From Galdieria partita (lineage: Eukaryota; Rhodophyta; Bangiophyceae; Galdieriales; Galdieriaceae), in the NCBI GenBank assembly GCA_025991245.1, contig BQMJ01000047.1, positions 62,001 to 126,000 on the forward strand: 64,000 bases of DNA, in the 5' to 3' direction. The translations under genes were made by a program, and so were the position numbers. Below, piece by piece: positions 56,612-64,000 of this stretch (position 1 is its first letter; each line of letters starts with the position of its first letter). Under the pieces are notes generated by a model, which worked only from the letters and a program-made list of their open reading frames with translations, was not told the origin of the DNA and did no database searches.

Positions 56612-56974
56612 TCAAGAAGAAGTATATTTAGTTACAGCTTTGGTTCCTTCTGACACAGCGTGTTTGGCAAGTTCTCCAGGTAACAAAAGGCGTACTGCAG
56701 TTTGAATTTCTCTCGAAGTTAGGGTCTTTGTTTTTGAATAGGCTGCCAGCTTGCTTGACTCAGAGGCAATCCTCTCAAATATATCGTTGACAAAGGAGTT
56801 CATAATACTCATTGCTTTGGAAGATATACCTGTATCGGGATGTACCTGCTTTAAAACTTTGTATATATAAATACTGTATGATTCTGCTCGCTTCTTCTTG
56901 TTCTTTTTCTTTTCTGCTTTGCCAATAGGCTTTTTTCCTGCAACAGGAATACTTTTGGATCCCTTGGGTGCCAT
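56612..56974 (-). CDS. H2B: histone H2B
   Basis: 120 residues. Basic N-tail ([20 protein letters not shown]), then [20 protein letters not shown], the histone-fold centre [20 protein letters not shown], and the canonical end [20 protein letters not shown]. Starts 251 bp from H2A on the other strand, so they form a divergent pair. Downstream of its stop I do not see the stem-loop found after H4 and H2A. Confidence 0.98.
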   Translation of the reverse strand: MAPKGSKSIPVAGKKPIGKAEKKKNKKKRAESYSIYIYKVLKQVHPDTGISSKAMSIMNSFVNDIFERIASESSKLAAYSKTKTLTSREIQTAVRLLLPGELAKHAVSEGTKAVTKYTSS

Positions 56975-57224
56975 ATCAAGTCAATTATCAACACACAAGG
57001 ACCCTTTTAGCCTTTTCAAGACTATGAAGTGGATCCATTCAATCTGGTTCCCAATCCATCCATGCTGAATTCTCATTGGTGGATGAATCGATAGGGAATT
57101 ACCGCCAAAATGATGAGTGAGGCCCGCCATCTTCTATTGTTCCTTTTCTATTAAAAGACAGGCACACCCAACAGCATTGTTCTATTTTTGATTGTTTGGT
57201 TGTTCTGATCACTTGTGTTTTGTC
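56975..57224. promoter_or_regulatory. shared H2A/H2B divergent promoter
   Basis: 250 bp between the two starts. It contains CCAAT-type elements (ATTGG at 57075-57079 on the plus strand), ACCGCCAAAA at 57101-57110, which reads TTTTGGCGGT on the minus strand (E2F-like), GCCCGCC at 57122-57128, and a TATTAAAAG near 57149-57157 facing H2A. A compact divergent S-phase promoter is the simplest reading. Confidence 0.55.
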
Positions 57225-57590
57225 ATGGCACCCAAAGAACGTAGTAAACCAAAGAGCCGTTCGTCTAAAGCTGGTCTACAATTCCCCGTTGGACGTGTAA
57301 GTAGATTTCTGAAAAATGGCAACTACGCAGAACGAGTTGGTGCTGGAGCACCCGTATATTTGGCTGCTGTTTTGGAATATTTGACCGCAGAAGTATTGGA
57401 ACTTGCAGGAAACGCAGCTCGTGATAACAAGAAAACTCGTATAGTCCCACGGCATATACAACTGGCAGTTCGTAATGACGAAGAACTGAATAAACTTTTG
57501 GGTGGTGTTACCATAGCTTCTGGTGGAGTTCTTCCTAACGTTCACCCTAACTTGCTTCCCAAGAAGAAAGCAAAGGAAGATATGCAGTAG
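57225..57590 (+). CDS. H2A: histone H2A
   Basis: 121 residues from [20 protein letters not shown]; fold segments [40 protein letters not shown] and [20 protein letters not shown] are complete. The C-terminus [16 protein letters not shown] lacks the SQEF/Y phosphorylation motif of H2A.X and looks canonical. Start: the frame is open 11 codons upstream, but homologues begin here. Divergent with H2B; followed by a histone stem-loop. Confidence 0.97.
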   Translation: MAPKERSKPKSRSSKAGLQFPVGRVSRFLKNGNYAERVGAGAPVYLAAVLEYLTAEVLELAGNAARDNKKTRIVPRHIQLAVRNDEELNKLLGGVTIASGGVLPNVHPNLLPKKKAKEDMQ

Positions 57591-57605
57591 AGGTTGCTTT
57601 CCATT

Positions 57606-57703
57606 GGTGTTTTTCAACACCACTATTGTAAGAAACTTGTCACCTTGCAACTTTTGCAATTGTGAGTTTGGAAAACTTACGAAAATAAAGCAATTGTATT
57701 CCC
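57606..57703 (+). terminator. H2A 3' stem-loop, shared 12-mer and AATAAA-like block
   Basis: GGTGTTTTTCAACACC at 57606-57621 is identical to the H4 element and lies 15 nt after the stop. AGAAACTTGTCA at 57631-57642 again starts 9 nt after it. AAATAAAGCAATTG follows at 57683-57696 and then TATTCCC, again paralleling H4. Confidence 0.85.
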
Positions 57704-57979
57704 TCTTGCAACTGAAAATAGTTTAGTTCATTATTTGTTGCAGAGAAGCAAAGCGCTACAACTAGTGTCATATTTTCTGACTGACTACTTCCACTGTTCC
57801 CAGCAACGGTTGTCCGCAAGAATATTTCTGTACAAGACTGTTCAACTCACGAAAACTTAAGTATTTCTTCGTTGCAACTTTTGCAATTCATTTTCCAAAA
57901 CCACCTTTACGCGGTTCACTGCTTCCGTCTCACTACCCCTAAAACAGTCTGAGTAACTAGTTTACGATTTCAGCCTTAC

Positions 57980-58579
57980 CTACTCTAAGTCATCCACTCC
58001 GTACGGTTTTTTCAGTTTGATACTTTCGAAAATAACTATACTATCTCCTTCCCACTGACAAGGAAGCCTAGACAAAATATCCAGTAAACCGCTTTCAACA
58101 ACTCTCTTGTCACATACGTCTTACACAGCGCGTCAAAAATTTCTTGCGCTTCTTGAGAGACTCCAACACCTATACGAGAAAGGTCTTTGCGTGCTTTTTG
58201 CAGCGCTTGTTCTTCACGCAACTTTAAAGCTTCCAAGTTAAGTGGTGGCAACTGCTGAGGGAGTTGATCCACACTCTGTACCATTTCGTCATCTCACTTG
58301 AGTTCTATTACCTAGTCACATACTTACACTTCTACCTAGAACCTTTATATTTTTTACTAGCGAAGCTTTCAAAATGCGAAGATCACTCTTGAAGGAGTCT
58401 TGAGACTGATTAGCAAGCACAACACAGTTGGCGTCTGCGTCGTATGTATACACTTTTCCTGTAGCCAAGTGTCATTTAGAAGCTTCCATAGATGTTCCCT
58501 ATTACGAACCTCGATACTCTTTTCCGTCAAAAGTGAATATTTCAACCTCTAAACCCACAATCCAGTCGTCCACTTGCAT
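57980..58579 (-). CDS. LSM12: LSM12-type RNA-binding protein, four exons
   Basis: Exon 1 is 58579-58510, then a 51-nt intron, exon 2 from 58458, two more exons, stop at 57980. The N-terminal LSM-like barrel (MQVDDWIVGLEVEIFTFDGK, VYTYDADANCVVLANQ, SDLRILKASLVKNIKVL) is followed by the anticodon-binding-type domain (LSRIGVGVSQEAQEIFDALC, LPCQWEGDSIVIFESIKLKK). This is the LSM12 domain order. In yeast LSM12 associates with Pbp1 and ribosomes. The first-exon ATG is 109 bp from the RPS3 ATG on the other strand. Confidence 0.88.
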
Positions 58580-58687
58580 AAGGAGTTTTCTTCCAACAAC
58601 CCACTTTACAATTGAGCCATTGGTTGGGAACGTCTTGTTCGGATTGTCGTCGTCACCGTTTGAGTACGATCGTCATAGCATTGTAAG

Positions 58688-59420
58688 ATGGCAACGTTGA
58701 TGTCCAAAAAGAGAAGAGCAGTAGCCGACGGTGTATTTAAAGCAGAACTGAACGAGTTTCTGATGCGGGAACTGTCGGAAGAAGGATATTCTGGTGTAGA
58801 AGTAAAACCCACGCCTTTGAGAACGGAAATCGTGATTAGAGCTACCAGAACTCAAAACGTGTTGGGTGAGAAAGGTCGAAGAATTAGAGAACTCACTGCG
58901 TTGGTTCAAAAGCGTTTTCGTTTTCCTGAAGGAACTGTGGAACTTTATGCTGAAAAGGTAAGTTTGAATAGCGATGATCCCTTTCATGAATAATGGTTTC
59001 TTTTAGGTTGCTGATAGAGGTTTATGTGCAATTGCTCAAGCAGAAAGTTTACGCTACAAGTTGTTGGGTGGTTTGGCAGTGCGTAGAGCGTGTTATGGTG
59101 TCTTACGGTTTGTTATGGAAAGTGGTGCTAAAGGTTGTGTTGTCACTGTGAGTGGTTTATTAAGAGCACAGAGGGCGAAAACTATGAAGTTTACTGACGG
59201 ATATATGGTACACTCGGGACAGCCAGTGAAGGACTATGTAGACACCGCAGTTCGTCACGTACTTATGCGTCAAGGAGTTTTGGGTATCAAAGTGACCATC
59301 ATGTTGCCTTATGATCCCGAAGGAAAGAAGGGTCCTTCAAGACCTTTACCAGATTACGTTCAAATTTATGAACCAAAGGAAGACAAGGTTCCAGAAAAGA
59401 TAGTTTCTACATTGGCTTAA
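58688..59420 (+). CDS. RPS3: 40S ribosomal protein S3 (uS3)
   Basis: Exons 58688-58957 and 59007-59420 (intron 49 nt), 227 residues, the usual size. KH-type domain with [20 protein letters not shown], then LAIAQ-type segment [38 protein letters not shown] and the C-domain [18 protein letters not shown]. It shapes the mRNA entry channel. The extra MATL before MSKKRR may mean the true start is the second Met. Confidence 0.97.
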
Positions 59421-59457
59421 TAAAAAGTTGAATGTTTCTTGTCCAGAAAAGAATGTC

Positions 59458-59770
59458 ATGACCACTTGTTGTGAAGTGACGATTCTGTTGTTTGCTTCTG
59501 CAAAGGAAGCAATGAAGTGTTCAAGATTACAACTTGTGGTTTCCCATTCTACTTGTGTTGTAAGTATTCAGTCTGTTGCTTGGAAAGCACACTCATATTG
59601 TGCAGAGAGAGCTGGTGAATCAGATCCTTCCAAAAGAGTATCCAGCTTTAACTGAGTTTCTCAAGTTTTCACAAATTGCTTTGAACTGCGAATATATTGA
59701 CAAGGACAGCAATCATTTATTACAACAAGGTGATGAAATTGCTATCATAGTTCCTGTCAGTGGTGGATAA
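59458..59770 (+). CDS. MOCS2A: molybdopterin synthase small subunit (MoaD/MOCS2A)
   Basis: Exons 59458-59559 and 59606-59770 (intron 46 nt) give 88 residues, the family size. Beta-grasp start VTILLFASAKEAMKCSRLQL, helical middle, then EIAIIVPVSGG with the terminal Gly-Gly that carries the thiocarboxylate. It delivers sulfur to precursor Z with MOCS2B to make molybdopterin. It starts only 37 bp after RPS3 ends, on the same strand. Confidence 0.9.
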
Positions 59771-59795
59771 TCCTACCAACTTGTGCTTTGGCTCC

Positions 59796-61491
59796 TTAAC
59801 ATCCACTTTTTTGTTGCAAAATTTCCTCTTCTACTAGACTTTTGTAAAGATCTTTCTGTTGAATGAGTGTTGTAATAAGTGTCTCTTGTCTTCGAAGTAG
59901 CTCTTTCACTTCTTGTGCCAAAGACTTGAAAGAAGAGGTTACCTTTCCACGACTTTTAATACTATTTCGAACACTATAAGGAGTTTGAAATAGGCTTCTT
60001 GATACTGTTAACGGAGTTGAAGAATTCACAACGCGAGATTTCTCATCTGTCTCCTCTGCCAACCAGTCCAACCTTTGCACGAGACCTTGGAGGTTGGAAT
60101 CCAATGTTTCTTGACTATTCATATCTTTCTCTCGAAGTGCAATCAACATTCTCCTCTCTAGGCTCTGCTTCTTCTCTTTCAACTCTTGTATTTGGGCCTC
60201 CAAAATAATCCTCTGTTCTTCTAAATACTTGTTGTTGCTCCGAAGTTTATCCACTTCTATTCGTAATTTTTCTAGTTGCATAATCAACTGTCTTTCACTT
60301 TGTACTGCTCGTTCCAATTCTTTCCTTTGAATTTCCAGTTGAGGTGCATGTTCTTCCAACTCATGCAATACACTTTGCAACAAATCCTGCGTATGAAGAT
60401 CGACTGGGTCCGTATCCTCCTCATGTTCCCCTTGGTCTTCTGCATATCTTGGCCTCTTCAAAGAAGCTCTTCTATTAGGAGAATCCTTCACTTGACTCCT
60501 CCTTTCATCTTCCTCGGAAATAGTATGATAGGAATACGTCTCCTTCGACTGTTCAAAAAATGATTGATACAGACGTTGCAACTCTTCCTTTTCTCTTTTA
60601 CTCTTCTCTTTAAGACTCTCGATATTTTGATTGGCTTCTTGTACTTTTCGCTCCAGGTGGCTTATGTGCTGTTGTTTTTCTTGTAGCCTATGTGACATTT
60701 CTTGTTCCGTTGTTTTCGATCTTTCCAATTCTTCCCGTAACTGCTTTTCTCTACCTTCCCACTCCTTTGTTTGAAGTTGCCATTTTGTTTCCAATTCACT
60801 CATTTTTTCCCAAAGTGAAGCCTTCTCTTGTACAAGTTGCTCCTTTTCTCTTTCCTGTCTCTCAATAACCTTGTTTGCTTCCTTCAACTCCTCAGTTAGC
60901 CTCCTATTTCCCCATAGTGTATCGTGAAACTCTGTTCGTGACTGTACCTTCCAACTGCTTAGCTGGTTCACCTATTCCATCTTGAGTTGACATCACGCAA
61001 GTATTCTCTGCCTACCTGTTCCATCAAACTCCTGACTGTTTGCTCTAGTTGTCTGTTTTCTTGATCCTTTTCCTTCCAATCTTGTTGCAGTTGGTCCAAT
61101 TCCTTCTGTTGATCTTGCACTTTGTTCTATTCCCATGGGTTGATTCTTTGGTTATCTTTTTCGCATTCAACAGCGCACTTACTTCTAGTTGCCTATTTTC
61201 TTTGGTCTTTTCGGTCAACTCTTTTTCCAGGTTCTCCATTTTGTTCCAGTTTTCCGTCCAATATGCTTCGTTTTCCAACTGTTGTGATTCCACTTGATAG
61301 TGGCGTTTTTCCAATCGTTCTTTTTCTTCTCTCAGTGACAACAATTGGAGTTCCATTTGGGTAACGGAACGGTCAGCCAGTGCATCGTTACGTGTACATT
61401 GTACAGCAGCTACATATACAGAGTGTTGCAACTTGTCCAAGGACGAGAGTATGTAATTGAAATGACTTTGCCATACGCTTTCAAGCGACAT
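59796..61491 (-). CDS. long coiled-coil protein, three exons
   Basis: Start MSLESVWQSHFNYI at 61491; exons are separated by introns of about 44-56 nt near 61160-61110 and 61010-60970, and the last exon ends at 59796. About 560 residues, nearly all heptad-rich coiled coil (QQKELDQLQQDWKEKDQENR; EKASLWEKMSELETKWQLQT; ERQLIMQLEKLRIEVDKLRS) with one Ser/Pro break around 400. This is the look of centrosomal, golgin or tethering proteins, but no family motif is recognised. Confidence 0.7.
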
Positions 61492-61656
61492 GGTTCTTTT
61501 CACGTCTACAGCACACAGCGAGCGAAAGAGAAAATGGCGCGAACAAGAAACGAGTGGAGAATGTCAAATCATTGCAAAATGGGACAAGAAATGCAAGTAG
61601 AAAAATATTCCCTTTTGAATTTCACAATATTAGATATCAACCATAAATATTCAAAG

Positions 61657-62992
61657 CTATTTGAAATTTTCATGTTTCCTTCCATCATGCGTGCCTAACA
61701 AGGAATACAGTTCGGGTCTTCTATCACGGAATAAACCCCATGCAGCTCTCTGTTTATGAATAGCAGCTAAGTCAAACGAATAACAAATAAAAGTTTCACT
61801 ATGGATACCCAAAGATATCATCACATATTCGCGACATCAAGAAAATATCTATTTACCTTGAAGCGTCTGCTTGTATCTTGACTTCTCCAGTTGCATCGGT
61901 AATAAAACTGGATCCATAAAAAGTGATATGCGTACGATGGTCAACATATTGGGTATATTCCACACCCACTCGATTGGCAGCTACAACAGGAGTCATATTG
62001 GCTGCAGCATGACCTTGCATCGTTCGTTGCCAATGACCTCTCGAGTCCAGTTGCGCATCTTGTGGCTCAGAACCAATCGCCTGTATGAAAGCCTTTGTCA
62101 CAATCCCCCTATCTCCATCACTCCATTCATACTCACCGTTGGATAAAATAAAATGTCTGCTCCTTGCAATGCCATGATTCGAGCACACTCAGGGAACCAC
62201 TTGAAAACGTAAACTCACACAACGATCACTCTATCCACCTACCTGATCCCAACAAATACCAACTCCAATAACACCATATCGAGTTGAAAAACAGCGAAAT
62301 CCTGTGTCACCAGGACAAAAGTAAAACTTTTCATAATATCCAGGACCTAACCCATGAGATATATTCTATCATAAAATAGATCATTCCGTACTTTCAGGAA
62401 TATGCGACTTGCGATATATCCCAAGTTGGGAACCATCGGCATCAAAAACTATCACTGAATTGTAAAATACTTGACTAGACCAAAATACGAATCAACAGAA
62501 ATAACTATACTACCAAACTCACTTGCAGCGTTCAAAAAAACTCACAGGAAGGACTACTCTCTGAAAACAGTACAATGAGAAAAGTCTCATACCCACCGGC
62601 TCCAACAAAAACTTACCAACTCTTTAGCTAATGACTGAAACTCTGAAAGAAAACAGCTGTCCACTTGTTTGGATGAAATGGCCAACGAAAAGTATTCCTA
62701 ATAAGCTCTAGTTGAACAGTTTCCACACACTTCTGACAACGTACTTCACATGGTTCTTGACAAAAGTATCGAGTTGAAAATAGTTCTTGTAATAATATAA
62801 TGTTGGCACCAGCACTGGCAGCTTCTCCTACAACAATACTTTGAATCATAAAACACCGCTCGTCCTAAACATACCAATAAATCGCTTTGCTTTAGTAATA
62901 TTTTCTTGAATATTCTCAGAACATGAAAACTGTATTGCTGCAACTACGACAGTTGCTGTTGTTGCTTGTTGGGAAGCCGCGGTCGTTTCCAT
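61657..62992 (-). CDS. CPA: N-carbamoylputrescine amidase (nitrilase superfamily), multi-exon
   Basis: Start at 62992 (METTAASQQATTATVVVAAI); exons follow with short introns to a stop at 61657. The nitrilase triad is visible: the Glu in IILLQELFSTRYFCQ, the Lys in GIYRKSHIPES, and the Cys in GVIGVGICWDQWFPECARIM. Later segments HWQRTMQGHAAANMTPVVAA and LYSLLGTHDGR complete the family. It hydrolyses N-carbamoylputrescine to putrescine in polyamine synthesis from arginine/agmatine. Exon borders were only partly fixed. Confidence 0.85.
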
Positions 62993-63068
62993 CAATCGTA
63001 GCTTTGACAAAACAATATGTTTTATTCCATTCATGAAAATATTGAATAGACTAGCAATCATATTCCAT

Positions 63069-64000
63069 TTACAAAGCAACGGCACATAAAATGGAAAACA
63101 AAGATATACCACAATCCAAACCTAATCAATAAGAAGAGATATAATCTTTAATTCTATATCTTACTCACCTAAAGTAGCCCAAAAAATGGCTCCGGTATGA
63201 CAAGAACAACTATAGCCTTTGAAAGAACTTAAAACAGAGAGTAATTCTCCAGTAGAAGGACATTGACTGGTATTCACAGACAACAGACTATTTGCATCAT
63301 TGACAATACAAGCGACTGAGAGTGCCAATATGGCAGCAAAGACAGGCAAATAGATTTGTCTCGTAAGCTTTTTGTTTAAACGACCAACTCCTCCTGCCCA
63401 TACAAAGGCTGCCACAACTCCCAAACAACTAACTGTTAGCCTTAAGCCACTATTCTTAACAGGCCAACCTCCTTTGGTGTAATGAATAGGAACTTGATGA
63501 GTTTTGAAGTCAAAAGCTGGGGGAAAAGATACAGATGACGGAACTTGTATTCCTTTCTTCACTGAACAAATGCTGGGTTGTTCTCCCAAAGCAGTAGCTG
63601 TCCACCTTGGAGTCCGTTTTAGTTTTCCGAAAACCGCTATGAACGATTAGGTTCTTACCAAGCACTCCAAACCAGTACACAAGTACAAAGAAACTACAAA
63701 GCAGAGTCATTATCAGTTGAAATGCTCAAAGAAATACCAACCGTCAAAGTCACAAATAAACTGGAGAAAACTTCATCCTTCCAACGAACAAATTCTTCTT
63801 TAGTTCTTCCATTCTCCTCGCTGTTTTGTGTGTTGGTATAGTCGTTACGAAAGCTTTGTGCTAGTACAGGACTATGTATCGTGACGTTTTCATTCACAGG
63901 ATAAAGTCTTGGGTCCACAAAACTCTTATTTGGTGGAACATTAACGTGTATCCTGTTCCATTCTGGGTTTTGTTGGTTACTCCTTGATAGGTTGGTATTG
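63069..64000 (-). CDS. multi-pass membrane protein, 5' end beyond window
   Basis: Reads from the right edge (FVDPRLYPVNENVTIHSPVL) through exons with a hydrophobic segment (FFVLVYWFGVL), a luminal-type loop (FKTHQVPIHYTKGGWPVKNS), then TM segments LTVSCLGVVAAFVWAGGVG and LPVFAAILALSVACIVND. A Cys pair loop (TSQCPSTGE..GYSCSCHTGA) and a last TM (CGISLFSILCAVAL) end at 63069. About four TMs suggest a tetraspan fold, but family is unassigned. The junction near 63710-63760 is not phase-resolved. It ends 77 bp from the start of the amidase gene. Confidence 0.65.

Overview
The window is nuclear DNA of a compact eukaryotic genome. Genes lie head to tail or back to back with gaps of about 10 to 1000 bp. 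Nearly all introns I could place are tiny (about 40-60 nt) with GTAAGT-like donors. Many products look plastid- or mitochondrion-targeted, alongside ordinary eukaryotic genes (histones, RAD21, SPC25, PI4K, ferlin, eRF1). Short dense introns, plastid proteins of cyanobacterial type (CPP1-like, FNR-like, RnpA-like) and a glutathione S-transferase relic suggest a unicellular red alga of the Cyanidiophyceae, most likely Galdieria. The organism is inference; the gene calls come from reading the sequence.

Layout. 1-12 kb: a Ser/Lys-rich partial gene; SPC25 (five exons); a nuclear gene resembling the bacterial RNase P protein; hypothetical genes; a CPP1-like plastid protein; ribosomal protein P2; several gaps with unresolved coding-like pieces. 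12.7-26 kb: a two-exon hypothetical gene, an HDHD5-type phosphatase, PI4-kinase beta, an unusual FNR-like/DnaJ fusion, cohesin RAD21 and a PrmA-type methyltransferase. 26-45 kb: complex I NDUFB9, a PDI-like ER protein, a very large EDM2-like RFD/PHD chromatin protein divergent from a SAP-containing helical protein, a membrane-anchored rubredoxin, a ferlin with many introns, and a multi-pass membrane protein. 45-50 kb: eRF1 and a plastid-type methyltransferase with start codons 9 bp apart, LEO1, and a secreted Cys-rich protein. 50-54.5 kb: small hypothetical genes, a decayed GST and LSM2. 54.6-64 kb: TIM50, a histone cluster (H4, H2B, H2A), LSM12 divergent from RPS3, MOCS2A/MoaD, a coiled-coil protein, N-carbamoylputrescine amidase and a partial membrane protein.

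The most interesting signals are regulatory and architectural. H4 and H2A share a perfect metazoan-type histone 3' stem-loop, an identical 12-mer exactly 9 nt downstream of it, and then a shared poly(A)-like block. The motif GCCCGCC recurs upstream of RAD21, H4 and H2A/H2B and looks like an E2F-type cell-cycle element. Also notable are the FNR-like/J-domain fusion, the nuclear RnpA-like protein and the EDM2-like protein. I saw no virus-like element, transposon, CRISPR array, rRNA or convincing tRNA.
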